Positions 1 through 7,998 of a DNA stretch of 64,000 bases are shown here, piece after piece. The position numbers and the translations under genes are program-made. This DNA is from Vibrio hepatarius (GTDB taxonomy: Bacteria > Pseudomonadota > Gammaproteobacteria > Enterobacterales > Vibrionaceae), in contig NZ_JAATOO010000017.1 of the NCBI RefSeq assembly GCF_011806575.1, positions 1 through 64,000 on the forward strand. The letters are read 5' to 3'. Positions within the stretch are counted from its first letter, which is position 1; each line of letters begins with the position of its first letter. Below the pieces are notes generated by a model. It was given only the letters and a program-made list of their open reading frames with translations, was not told the DNA's origin and did not search any database.

Positions 1-551
1 TCTTGCCACGTCTTGGTAAAAGCGGCATACGTATTTAATTTTTTCAATCGCTCTTTAAACTCTTTAGAGTCTCTATCGCGAGGGGTTCCATCCAAATTTT
101 GGTCAGCGAGAGGTAAACCACTGGATTTTCGCATCACTTCCATATCGGCATACGTGGTTTCGTATTTGGCAATGGAGTACGCATCTAAGGTCACTTTATG
201 AATAAACCACCCTCCAGCTAACATAGCACTTGGACCACTGTAGCAATCATTTTCTGGAGACCAATCGATTCGTTCAAAGGTGCGAGAAGGGATCTCACAT
301 GGTGCTTTAAAGTCTCCCATATCAAAGCTCCCTCCCTCAACAAATACGAGGTTTTCTATCGCTTTGACTGCCACATCAGCCATCTCTTTTTTTAGTGTTA
401 TACCAGCATCAGGATACTGAGCATTAATATTGCTAATGATGGTTTCCAGTTGTTGCGTCGACAAATGCTCACTAGATACGTCAATGCGGTCACCGCCACA
501 TCCGGCTATGATTGGCATCAAACAAACCATGCTTAACCACTTGTTATTCAT
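1..551 (-). CDS. FGE-sulfatase-like lipoprotein, copy 1 (3' end outside window)
   Basis: Partial gene that reads leftwards off the window edge; 183 full codons are visible. The ATG at 551 gives an N-terminus like copy 2 at 3323-4369: a short signal peptide ending in a lipobox (IIAGC), so an outer- or inner-membrane lipoprotein is expected. The visible part covers the start of a formylglycine-generating-enzyme/SUMF1-type domain (VEGGSFDMGDF). It is nearly identical to copy 2 except for a block around 185-240, which encodes a different stretch (about residues 104-122) and is 6 bases longer. It is divergent from the Sel1 gene at 634. An inverted repeat (554-561/571-578) covers its ribosome binding site. 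Family members include true FGE enzymes and many non-enzymatic proteins, so catalytic activity is not claimed. Confidence 0.85.
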   Translation of the reverse strand, partial: MNNKWLSMVCLMPIIAGCGGDRIDVSSEHLSTQQLETIISNINAQYPDAGITLKKEMADVAVKAIENLVFVEGGSFDMGDFKAPCEIPSRTFERIDWSPENDCYSGPSAMLAGGWFIHKVTLDAYSIAKYETTYADMEVMRKSSGLPLADQNLDGTPRDRDSKEFKERLKKLNTYAAFTKTWQ

Positions 552-553
552 CT

Positions 554-578
554 TTGTCCCTCTACAATGAAGGGACAA
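554..578 (-). promoter_or_regulatory. Inverted repeat over the FGE-lipoprotein ribosome binding site
   Basis: TTGTCCCT (554-561) and AGGGACAA (571-578) form a perfect 8-bp inverted repeat in the 82-bp divergent gap. On the minus-strand transcript the second arm contains the GAGGGA Shine-Dalgarno-like sequence just ahead of the ATG at 551, so a hairpin would hide it. The same repeat is at 4372-4396 in copy 2. It could also be a protein-binding operator. Confidence 0.45.
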
Positions 579-633
579 TTATATACGCCTGCACACATAT
601 TTGTAGGTCAACAAAAAAGTGGCCTAGACTTCA

Positions 634-1632
634 ATGAAAAAAATCCTATTTATCCTATTACTCTTTACTCAGAACACCGTTTGGGCTCAAAGCCCGACCG
701 AGCAAGGGATCCTCCTCTTTAACCAAAAAGAATATCAGGAAGCAGAGGAGATCTTGCAACAGCAATCGAACGACGGCAGTGCCTATGCCACATTTTGGTT
801 GGGTGTCGTTCAATACAAAAATCGAAAGCACTTTCAAGCAGGCGAAACCTTTTTAAAAGCAGCCCAAATGGGCGACCCTTGGGCGATGGGTGTACTCGCT
901 GGCGATACTTTGAATGCTAATAGCCCTTGTAACTATCTAGGATGGCCTTGCGATAGTAAATGGGAAGATAAGGCCTTCGATGGGTGGAGAGAACAAGCTG
1001 ATAACGGCAATGGCAAAGCTATATTAGCGCTACGTGTAAAGAAATCGTATTTATGGGAGTTAATCCCATTTTATCGCTCATATCATTCAGAAACGATTTT
1101 TTATGATGCGTTTCGAAAGGGAAGTAACCACGCCATTTTGAAAATGAGTGGCTGGGTTTCAGAAGAAAAATACGTCCGCTATTTAAAACTCGCCGCAGAA
1201 CAAGGCTATGCTCCAGCTATGGAAACTCTCTACTATCACATGAATACAATTGGTCTTGATGAATCCATGAAATGGATCAATAAAGCTATTCGACTTGGTT
1301 ATCCTGAAGCGGCTAGAACTTTATACCTCAGTTATTCCTTGGGTGAAAAAGATAGCAATGGCAATGTAGTTATCCAATCTGATCCCAAAAAAGCCTATTA
1401 CTATAATCGATTATCAGGTGCTCTAGGAGGAGAGGAAAGTGATAATGGTACAATTGTTCACCGAAGAGCTATCGAAAATGGATTACCTATTTCCGATCAA
1501 AATGGGGATCCTGTTTTTGAAATTCTAGTAACCGAGCAAGAGCAAGCTGAAATGGATAAACAAGTGGCTGAGTTTGTAAAAGATATAAAACCAAATATGT
1601 TCTTAGATGAAACTTCCATTGATCTACTTTAA
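634..1632 (+). CDS. Secreted Sel1/TPR-repeat protein, copy 1
   Basis: 332 residues with a clear signal peptide (about residues 1-18, cleaved after VWA). Helical repeats of the Sel1 type follow (motifs such as AYATFWLGVVQY, GDPWAMGVLAG, GYAPAMETLYYH, GYPEAARTLYLSY), which usually form a protein-binding solenoid. Compared with its paralogue at 4452-5450, the first ~95 and last ~110 residues are almost identical, while the centre (about 100-190) differs strongly. It starts 82 bp from the divergent FGE-like lipoprotein and is followed after 81 bp by another Sel1-like gene, so the two plus-strand genes probably form one transcript. No strong Shine-Dalgarno is visible before the ATG. The precise role is unknown; Sel1 proteins often act as adaptors or as immunity proteins to secreted effectors. 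Confidence 0.85.
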   Translation: MKKILFILLLFTQNTVWAQSPTEQGILLFNQKEYQEAEEILQQQSNDGSAYATFWLGVVQYKNRKHFQAGETFLKAAQMGDPWAMGVLAGDTLNANSPCNYLGWPCDSKWEDKAFDGWREQADNGNGKAILALRVKKSYLWELIPFYRSYHSETIFYDAFRKGSNHAILKMSGWVSEEKYVRYLKLAAEQGYAPAMETLYYHMNTIGLDESMKWINKAIRLGYPEAARTLYLSYSLGEKDSNGNVVIQSDPKKAYYYNRLSGALGGEESDNGTIVHRRAIENGLPISDQNGDPVFEILVTEQEQAEMDKQVAEFVKDIKPNMFLDETSIDLL

Positions 1633-1713
1633 ACAAACACAGAAATGAAAAATTGGAATAGATTCTCATTTAATCTAGTACCATAATTATTATTTCTAAA
1701 AACGGTTGATTTA

Positions 1714-2907
1714 ATGATTAAAAGAATAAAAATAGTTAAATACGTTTTGATTATATCACTAACAATCGTTCTGGCGGTGGGAGGATACGCTACTTATGTG
1801 AGACTTCCGACTGGTACAGATTTCGAATTGACTACACCTCCAGCAGAGCGGTTAGAAGAATTGATTACACTTACAAATCATGACAAGACTATCAATCCAA
1901 ATTTATACGCTGCAAGCACTTATCAACCGGGTGAACCACTGTTTAATGCCATTATTGCGATTCAGCAAAGTAGATGGTACGACGCAGGAGAGTTGCTCAA
2001 GCCTTTAGTTGAGCAAGGAAACGCTGATGCAATGTTTTGGCTAGCAGATATAACTTATCGAAGTAGTGCGTTTTCCGGTTGGGAAGGCGCAGAGTTGTTC
2101 GAAAAGTCGGCGAAACTAGGAAACCCCTACGCTGCACTAAAACTTTCCCCTAAATTTAACTCTTATCAATGCAAGATGAGAATGGGAGCGTATTGTGACG
2201 AAAAATGGGGGGAAATTGGCTTAGATATACTGAAAAAGAAAGCAGAAAATGGTGATGTCAAATCCGCTTACTCGTATCTACTTTACACTCGTTTTGACGA
2301 TAAGAGCTTTGATTATTTTGATCAATTCCTAGATGTTACTAAGAAAGCTGTTGAAACAAAGTATTACCGCCCATTACGTCACCTCGTTGATATGTATGAA
2401 AAAAGGGAGCAACTCAACCCCTATAGCCGAGAAGTCATTCCATTAGAAGTTGAAGATCGCAAAGTCCTAGCAAAGTTATTAATGATAGCGGCATTAGATA
2501 ACGATCTACCATCTATATATTTGCTAAGTAATATTTTTGAGGACGTTATTCAATCTGAAGAAAAGTTTGAGTATATAGTAAAACAGAATTTCCCTGCTCT
2601 AGACCTTGACCATTACTCAATTGCTCATAGATATTTTTTAAAGAAATACAAAAAAACTAACAATAGAGAGCACTTAATAGAAGGATATGCATATTCTATA
2701 TTATTTGATAGTTATGATAATGATGGTAGCACATTAAATAGAAGAATATTTGAAAGAAAAATAAAGGATACTGGTGCCAAAGAATTAAATTCTAACGAAA
2801 AATCAAGCGCAAGAATTATCTATAAGAAACTAGTTGAAAAAGCAAGCTTCACTACCTACATAGACGAAGCCCGAGATGCATGGGATACACCTTTAGACGG
2901 TTACTAA
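1714..2907 (+). CDS. Membrane-anchored Sel1-like repeat protein, copy 1
   Basis: 397 residues. One hydrophobic segment at about residues 8-28 after a basic start (MIKRIKIVKY) suggests an inner-membrane anchor with the rest in the periplasm. Residues about 70-190 carry Sel1-like helical repeats (WYDAGELLKPL, GNADAMFWLADI, GAELFEKSAKLGNPYAA). The C-terminal half is not recognised. The paralogue at 5532-6728 is close in the N-terminal half (identical-looking stretches such as AIIAIQQSRWY) and clearly diverged towards the C-terminus. It is probably co-transcribed with the upstream Sel1 gene. Its codon use is AT-rich like the rest of this block. Function unknown. Confidence 0.8.
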   Translation: MIKRIKIVKYVLIISLTIVLAVGGYATYVRLPTGTDFELTTPPAERLEELITLTNHDKTINPNLYAASTYQPGEPLFNAIIAIQQSRWYDAGELLKPLVEQGNADAMFWLADITYRSSAFSGWEGAELFEKSAKLGNPYAALKLSPKFNSYQCKMRMGAYCDEKWGEIGLDILKKKAENGDVKSAYSYLLYTRFDDKSFDYFDQFLDVTKKAVETKYYRPLRHLVDMYEKREQLNPYSREVIPLEVEDRKVLAKLLMIAALDNDLPSIYLLSNIFEDVIQSEEKFEYIVKQNFPALDLDHYSIAHRYFLKKYKKTNNREHLIEGYAYSILFDSYDNDGSTLNRRIFERKIKDTGAKELNSNEKSSARIIYKKLVEKASFTTYIDEARDAWDTPLDGY

Positions 2908-3002
2908 AGCACTCAGTTCAACTTAAAACCTTTCTCATACAAGACTTGAATGTCTGCTCTTGATTGAGTTTTACCACTTAATTAGGAGCAGATACCACAC
3001 CT

Positions 3003-3281
3003 CAAACTCAGCTTCTCTTAAGCCAAAGTATGGTTTGCGCTCTATCCACCAACACCACGCGTAACCGCAACTACGGAAAACGTATGCCAGTGTTTAATCC
3101 GACCAAGTGCGGTTTGTTCTTGTTCATCACGCTCGACAAAACGAATCATCTAATAGCTCTTCACTTAGATTTCGTTGAATGGCGTCGCTGGAGAACGATA
3201 CCCCTATGATTCACTGCCTTTCACCCCAATGAAGTCATCGGCGAATATCCCACACTCAACCGAAGAGATAATCCGCGTTAT
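3003..3281 (-). pseudogene. Decayed 3' fragment of the flanking methyltransferase gene
   Basis: The stretch aligns base by base with the 3' part of the methyltransferase gene at about 6830-7131. Shared runs include CGGAAAACGTATGCCAGTG and GTTCATCACGCTCGACAAA. It has many substitutions and small gaps, and no intact reading frame. The similarity also covers the intergenic bases before it (2908-3002 versus 6729-6822). It is the scar of the tandem duplication that produced the second FGE/Sel1 unit. It looks far more diverged than the flanking lipoprotein and Sel1 copies. Confidence 0.75.
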
Positions 3282-3293
3282 GTCTAAGCGCGT

Positions 3294-3319
3294 CGCGTCA
3301 CCGTTGATTCGGTGACGCG
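3294..3319 (-). terminator. Strong hairpin after FGE-like gene copy 2
   Basis: CGCGTCACCG (3294-3303) and CGGTGACGCG (3310-3319) form a perfect 10-bp stem with a 6-base loop, starting 3 bases past the stop codon of the minus-strand lipoprotein gene. No U-run follows, so it may be a processing barrier rather than a complete intrinsic terminator. Confidence 0.5.
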
Positions 3320-3322
3320 GCA

Positions 3323-4369
3323 TTAAACCGAGGGACTGACGGGTGTGGACTGTTGCACCGCGCAGCGAAAGCTCACACCCACGCGGTAGCGGTCATAACC
3401 AGAAGCATGCAAACGCGAAAAAGTCATTGTGGTCCCACTGCCGTCTCGCTGAACTTTTTCAGTACCGGACTCCGGGCCTTGGGGGTTACGCTCGGGAGAG
3501 TGTTGGTAATAGTCTTTGGCATACCAGTCGTTGACCCATTCAGCCACCTGGTTACTCATGCCGTACACCCCTAATGGATTAGGCGGAAACGCATCTACCT
3601 CAGAGATTCGAGTTGAGGCGTTCACTTCTTCATCTCGATAGTCGACCCAATAGCCCGTGTTAGGGTTGAAATAACTGCTTCCCTCTAGTTGACGATACCC
3701 ATTGTTTGTCGCGAAATAACGGTATTGACCGCGACTGCGCGCGGCGTATTCCCATTGTGCTTCGGTCGGTAAATCGAAAGGTAACGCAGTGATATTGCCC
3801 AACCATTGGCAATAATTTTTAGCATCTTGCCACGTCTTGGTAAAAGCGGCATACGTATTTAATTTTTTCAATCGCTCTTTAAACTCTTTAGAGTCTCTAT
3901 CACGAGGGGTTCCATCCAGATTTTGGTCGGCAACCGGTAGGCCATTGGTTTTTCGCATCACTTCCATATCAGCATACGTGGTTTCGTATTTGGAGATTGA
4001 GTACGCATCTAAGGTGACTTTATGCTGGTATCCCTGTCCTGAGAAATCAGCGATCGAATAACATTTATGATCAGGAGACCAATCCATTCTTTCGCGTGTT
4101 TTACTTGGGATCTCACACGGCCCTTTAAAGTCTCCCATATCAAAGCTCCCTCCCTCTACAAATACGAGGTTTTCTATCGCTTTGACTGCCACATCAGCCA
4201 TCTCTTTTTTTAGTGTTATACCAACATCAGGATACTGCGCATTAATATTGCTAATGATGGTTTCCAGTTGTTGCGTCGACAGATGCTCACTAGATACGTC
4301 AATGCGGTCACCGCCACATCCGGCTATGATTGGCATCAAACAAACCATGCTTAACCACTTGTTGTTCAT
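3323..4369 (-). CDS. FGE-sulfatase/SUMF1-like lipoprotein, copy 2
   Basis: The ATG at 4369 is preferred over an upstream in-frame start at 4396: it has a GAGGGA Shine-Dalgarno 6 bases upstream and begins a lipoprotein signal (MNNKWLSMVCLMPIIAGCGG, lipid attachment at the Cys after IIAG). Residues about 70-345 match the FGE-sulfatase fold: VEGGSFDMGDF, the HKVTLDAYSISKYETT strand pair, DLPTEAQWEYAARS, GMSNQVAEWVNDWY and a C-terminal RVGVSFRCAV. The family uses this fold both for enzymes (FGE, EgtB, PvdO) and for binding proteins (lectin-like, adaptor). No partner sulfatase is nearby, so catalysis is unproven. It is divergent from the Sel1 gene at 4452; copy 1 lies at the left edge. A hairpin sits just after the stop. 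Confidence 0.87.
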   Translation of the reverse strand: MNNKWLSMVCLMPIIAGCGGDRIDVSSEHLSTQQLETIISNINAQYPDVGITLKKEMADVAVKAIENLVFVEGGSFDMGDFKGPCEIPSKTRERMDWSPDHKCYSIADFSGQGYQHKVTLDAYSISKYETTYADMEVMRKTNGLPVADQNLDGTPRDRDSKEFKERLKKLNTYAAFTKTWQDAKNYCQWLGNITALPFDLPTEAQWEYAARSRGQYRYFATNNGYRQLEGSSYFNPNTGYWVDYRDEEVNASTRISEVDAFPPNPLGVYGMSNQVAEWVNDWYAKDYYQHSPERNPQGPESGTEKVQRDGSGTTMTFSRLHASGYDRYRVGVSFRCAVQQSTPVSPSV

Positions 4370-4371
4370 CT

Positions 4372-4396
4372 TTGTCCCTCTACAATGAAGGGACAA
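4372..4396 (-). promoter_or_regulatory. Inverted repeat over the RBS, second copy
   Basis: Same TTGTCCCT/AGGGACAA arms (4372-4379 and 4389-4396) as at 554-578. They again overlap the ribosome binding site of the minus-strand lipoprotein gene. Confidence 0.45.
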
Positions 4397-4451
4397 TTAT
4401 ATACACCTGCACACATATTTGTAGGTCAACGAAAAAGTGGCCTAGGCTTCA

Positions 4452-5450
4452 ATGAAAAAAATCCTATTTATCCTATTACTCTTTGCTCAGCACACCGTTT
4501 GGGCACAAAGCCCGACCGAGCAAGGGATCCTCCTCTTTAACCAAAAAGAATATCAGAAGGCAGAGGAGATCTTGCAGCAGCAATCGAACGACGGCAGTGC
4601 CTATGCCACATTTTGGTTAGGTGTCGTTCAATATAAAAGCCGCAAACACTTTCAAGCGGGTGACACTTTTTTGAAAGCTGCCAGAATGGGCGATCCTTGG
4701 GCAATGGGTGTACTTGCTGGCGGGAAACTCTATGCAAATACACCATGTAACTATTTAGGTTGGCCCTGTGATAATAAATGGGAGCCTAAAGCCCAACAAG
4801 GCTGGGCTAAACTCGCTCAACAAAGTGATGGGAAAGCAGCGTTTGCATTAAACATAACCAAAAGAGAATGGTGGGAGTACATACCGTTTTATCGTCAAAG
4901 TCGATACAAAGATATCATTAGCAATGCTGTACCAAATGGGGGATACAAGTTCCTAGATTACAATACATACTGGGATTCATCTGATGAAAAGTTACCGTAT
5001 TTGAGACTCGCTGCAGAACAAGGCTATGCTCCAGCTATGCAAACCCTTTATTATCACATGATTACGGTTAATCTTGACGAAGCAAGGAAATGGATCAATG
5101 AAGCTATTCAACTTGGTTATCCTGAAGCGGCTAGAACTTTATACCTCAGTTATTTCTTGGGTGAAAAAGATAGCAATGGCAATGTAGTTATCCAATCTGA
5201 TCCCAAAAAAGCCTATTACTATAATCGATTATCAGGTGCTCTAGGAGGAGAGGAAAGTGATAATGGTACAATTGTTCACCGAAGAGCTATCGAAAATGGA
5301 TTACCTATTTCCGATCAAAATGGGGATCCTGTTTTTGAAATTCTAGTAACCGAGCAAGAGCAAGCTGAAATGGATAAACAAGTGGCTGAGTTTGTAAAAG
5401 ATATAAAACCAAATATGTTCTTAGATGAAACTTCCATTGATCTATTTTAA
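4452..5450 (+). CDS. Secreted Sel1/TPR-repeat protein, copy 2
   Basis: 332 residues, the same length as the copy at 634-1632. It has a signal peptide at 1-18 (cleavage after VWA) and then Sel1-type repeats. From about residue 225 to the end (LGYPEAARTLYLSY onward) the two proteins are identical apart from one or two residues. The N-terminal third differs at only a few positions. Residues about 95-190 are largely different in sequence but keep landmarks (CNYLGWPCD.KW, WEYIPFYR). Such a pattern suggests recombination or diversifying selection of the central repeats. It is followed after 81 bp by the membrane-anchored Sel1-like gene. Role unknown. Confidence 0.85.
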   Translation: MKKILFILLLFAQHTVWAQSPTEQGILLFNQKEYQKAEEILQQQSNDGSAYATFWLGVVQYKSRKHFQAGDTFLKAARMGDPWAMGVLAGGKLYANTPCNYLGWPCDNKWEPKAQQGWAKLAQQSDGKAAFALNITKREWWEYIPFYRQSRYKDIISNAVPNGGYKFLDYNTYWDSSDEKLPYLRLAAEQGYAPAMQTLYYHMITVNLDEARKWINEAIQLGYPEAARTLYLSYFLGEKDSNGNVVIQSDPKKAYYYNRLSGALGGEESDNGTIVHRRAIENGLPISDQNGDPVFEILVTEQEQAEMDKQVAEFVKDIKPNMFLDETSIDLF

Positions 5451-5531
5451 ACAAACACAGAAATGAAAAATTGGAATAGATTCTCATTTAATCTAATGCC
5501 ATAGTTATTATTTCTAAAAACGGATGATTCA

Positions 5532-6728
5532 ATGATTAAGACAAAAAATATAGTCAAATATATTTTAATAACTTCGATAACAGCTTTCTTGACACTCGGT
5601 GGCTACTATACCTATATAAACTTTCCTAGCTTTACAGACTATGAGTTAACTAAACCTCCAGAAGGACGGCTGAGTGAACTGATTTCAATCGCAAGTACAA
5701 ATAAAACAATCAATTCAAATTTATACGCTGCAAGCACTTTTCAACCGAACGACCCTCTATTTAAAGCCATTATTGCGATTCAGCAAAGTAGATGGTACGA
5801 AGCGGGAGAGTTGCTCAAGCCTTTAGTTGATCAAGGAAACGCAGATGCTATGTTTTGGCTAGGCGATATAACTTATAGAAGCAGCGCGTTTTCAGGATGG
5901 AATGGTGCGGAGCTGTTTAAGAGATCCGCAGAACTCGGCAACCCCTATTCTGCCATAAAACTTTCACCAGAATTTAATTCCTACCAATGTAAGATGAGAA
6001 TGCGATCCTATTGTGATAAAAAATGGGGTAAGGCTGGTCTAGATATTTTACAAGAAAGAGCAGCGACTGGAGATGTCAAAGCGGCATACGCATATCTATT
6101 TTACACTCGTTTTGATCGCACAAACTTTGACTACTTCAATCAATTTCTCGAGATAGTCGAAGATGGTATAAAGAAAAATTATTACCGACCTTTACGTCAG
6201 CTAGTATTCATGTACCAAACTAGAGAGCACTTAAGTCCTTATAATAGGGATGTCATAGCATTAACAACTCAAGATCGAAAAGTTCTAGCTAATTTATTAA
6301 TGGTTGCAGCATTGAACAACGACATTGTATCTATTGACTTATTGAATGAAAAATTTAAAGACGTTATCCCTTCTATGGCTAAGTTCGATAGATTAGTAGA
6401 ACAAAATTTACCACTTGTGGATAATGCCCGATACTTTATTACGTACGATTATTTTTTAAGACAATTTAATAAAAGCAATAAGGATAGGGAGTTCCTAATC
6501 CGAGGTTACGCCTATGCAACATTATATGATGACTATGAAGGTGGCATTAGCTTTCACAATAGGCAAGTATACGAGATGATACTAAAAGATAGTGGTATAG
6601 AAACGTTAAATGAACAAGAGAAATCTAAGGCTGCCGACGTATATACACATTTAGTTGACGAAGTATCTTTTGTACCTAACATCGACGAAGTAAAAGGGGC
6701 TTGGGCTTCAACTGTAGATGGTTACTAA
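5532..6728 (+). CDS. Membrane-anchored Sel1-like repeat protein, copy 2
   Basis: 398 residues with an N-terminal anchor at about residues 8-28. Periplasmic Sel1-like repeats follow at about 70-190 (WYEAGELLKPLV, GNADAMFWLGDI, GAELFKRSAELGNPYSA). It is a paralogue of 1714-2907: the N-terminal half is conserved, while the C-terminal ~150 residues have drifted and keep only scattered matches, ending in a shared DGY. The downstream gap (6729-6822) is the parent of the duplicated gap after copy 1. Probably the second gene of a two-gene operon with 4452-5450. Confidence 0.8.
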   Translation: MIKTKNIVKYILITSITAFLTLGGYYTYINFPSFTDYELTKPPEGRLSELISIASTNKTINSNLYAASTFQPNDPLFKAIIAIQQSRWYEAGELLKPLVDQGNADAMFWLGDITYRSSAFSGWNGAELFKRSAELGNPYSAIKLSPEFNSYQCKMRMRSYCDKKWGKAGLDILQERAATGDVKAAYAYLFYTRFDRTNFDYFNQFLEIVEDGIKKNYYRPLRQLVFMYQTREHLSPYNRDVIALTTQDRKVLANLLMVAALNNDIVSIDLLNEKFKDVIPSMAKFDRLVEQNLPLVDNARYFITYDYFLRQFNKSNKDREFLIRGYAYATLYDDYEGGISFHNRQVYEMILKDSGIETLNEQEKSKAADVYTHLVDEVSFVPNIDEVKGAWASTVDGY

Positions 6729-6822
6729 AGCACTCAGTTCAACTTAAAACCTTTCCCATACAACACTTGAACGTCTGCTCCTACTTGAGTTTTACCACTT
6801 AATCAGGAGCAGATAACTCACC

Positions 6823-7488
6823 TCAGACCTCAGACTCAACGTCTTTTAAGCCACAGCAAACTTTGCTTCCCTTATCTCCTACCCACCAACCACCACGCTT
6901 AACCGCAACCACGGAAAACGTATGCCAGTGTTTAATCCGACCAAGTGCAGTTTGTCCTTGTTCATCACGCTCGACAAAGCGGACAATCTCAAACTGTCTA
7001 AATAATTCTCTCACTTGAGTTTCGTTAAGTGGAGTGGTCGGAGAACGGTACCCCGACGCCCAACTGTCATTTGTCCCCATAAAGTCACCAGCAAACACAC
7101 CACCAGTTTCTAAGCTGTCTGTGATGCGTTGCCAGGTATCAAAGAAACTATCAGGATTGGCAAAGAAGAGACTGTTGTTGGCGATGACAAGCCCACTCTT
7201 CGGGTAATCAAAACTCTCAAAGCTGGTTTGATAAAGTTCAACCAATGCTTGGTTCGCAAAGCGTTCACGACAAATTGAGATAGAATCAGAATTGATATCA
7301 AATCCGTGTACTTGATAACCAAGTTCAGCCAAATAGTGAATATCACTTCCCGTCCCACAACCACAGTCTATCGCGACTCGCGTTCGAGATTCATTCAGCT
7401 TGGCTGCCAACTCAGTTCGCGGTAAATGACGACGTTGCAGAGCTTTGGCATAGTAATCACGCCATATTTGTTGGTGTTCTTCTAACAA
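6823..7488 (-). CDS. Class I SAM-dependent methyltransferase
   Basis: About 221 residues. Motif I is clear (VAIDCGCGTGSDIHYLA), followed by the acidic residue of motif II (VHGFDIN) and a conserved region (SGLVIANNSLFF), typical of small-molecule methyltransferases of the Methyltransf_11/TehB-like type. There is no ATG at the start. TTG at 7488 has an AAGGA 7 bases upstream; a second TTG at 7494 lies too close to that site. The substrate cannot be told from sequence. A decayed copy of its 3' part lies at 3003-3281, so this gene is the fixed right boundary of the tandem array. Confidence 0.8.
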   Translation of the reverse strand: MLEEHQQIWRDYYAKALQRRHLPRTELAAKLNESRTRVAIDCGCGTGSDIHYLAELGYQVHGFDINSDSISICRERFANQALVELYQTSFESFDYPKSGLVIANNSLFFANPDSFFDTWQRITDSLETGGVFAGDFMGTNDSWASGYRSPTTPLNETQVRELFRQFEIVRFVERDEQGQTALGRIKHWHTFSVVAVKRGGWWVGDKGSKVCCGLKDVESEV

Positions 7489-7579
7489 TGACAAATCCTT
7501 ATGTCGGTCAGATCTGGTGAGAGAGCCGATAATTGGTACCAGCCAAGCGAGGGAACATAGAAGTGCCCCTCTAAGGAAC

Positions 7580-7996
7580 CTAAAACTCGCGATTCATCTT
7601 TTCTAGGCAAGCCAAGAGCACCGATTCTTGCTCGGAATCGATATTACGAGTTAGGTCTTTAACTAGGTCTAAGTGCAGCTGGTTATGTTGACGATGAATC
7701 GCTTGGCCCTCTTCTGTCAAAGTCACCACAATCGCGCGGCGATCATCAGGGTGGGCTTGGCGCTCAATAAGCTTCGCTGCCACCAGCTTTTCAATTTGCA
7801 CCGTCAACGTACCGGTCGTAATACCTAACTTCTCGGCCAATTCTTTCATGCGCAGCGCACCATGCACACCCAACACTTCGATGGTGTGAACCTGAGCCAA
7901 AGAGTAGTCTGTCTCTTTAACGACAGACTGTTCCCACGACGACATCTTGTCGTAGAACTCAGTAAGTAATTGGTTTAGGTGTTCGATATTTTGCAT
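7580..7996 (-). CDS. MarR-family transcriptional regulator
   Basis: 138 residues with a winged helix-turn-helix (RMKELAEKLGITTGTLTVQIEKLVAAKLIERQ) and the typical wing motif DDRRAIVVTLTEEG. It lies 2 bp downstream of the dmeF-like efflux gene on the same strand, so the two are co-transcribed. Two palindromes in front of dmeF (8910-8922, 8943-8955) are good candidates for its binding sites, making it a likely metal- or ligand-responsive autorepressor of the operon. MarR members such as AdcR/ZitR sense zinc, but the ligand here is not determined. Confidence 0.88.
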   Translation of the reverse strand: MQNIEHLNQLLTEFYDKMSSWEQSVVKETDYSLAQVHTIEVLGVHGALRMKELAEKLGITTGTLTVQIEKLVAAKLIERQAHPDDRRAIVVTLTEEGQAIHRQHNQLHLDLVKDLTRNIDSEQESVLLACLEKMNREF

Positions 7997-7998
7997 GA

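Noticed and set aside
3343..4388. Plus-strand open frames opposite the FGE-like gene
   Set aside because: They are antisense shadows of a conserved domain gene.
1..7000. Mobile element or integron cassette array as the cause of the repeated block
   Set aside because: No transposase, integrase, terminal repeats or target duplication found. The constant 3818-bp offset and the methyltransferase scar point to tandem duplication.
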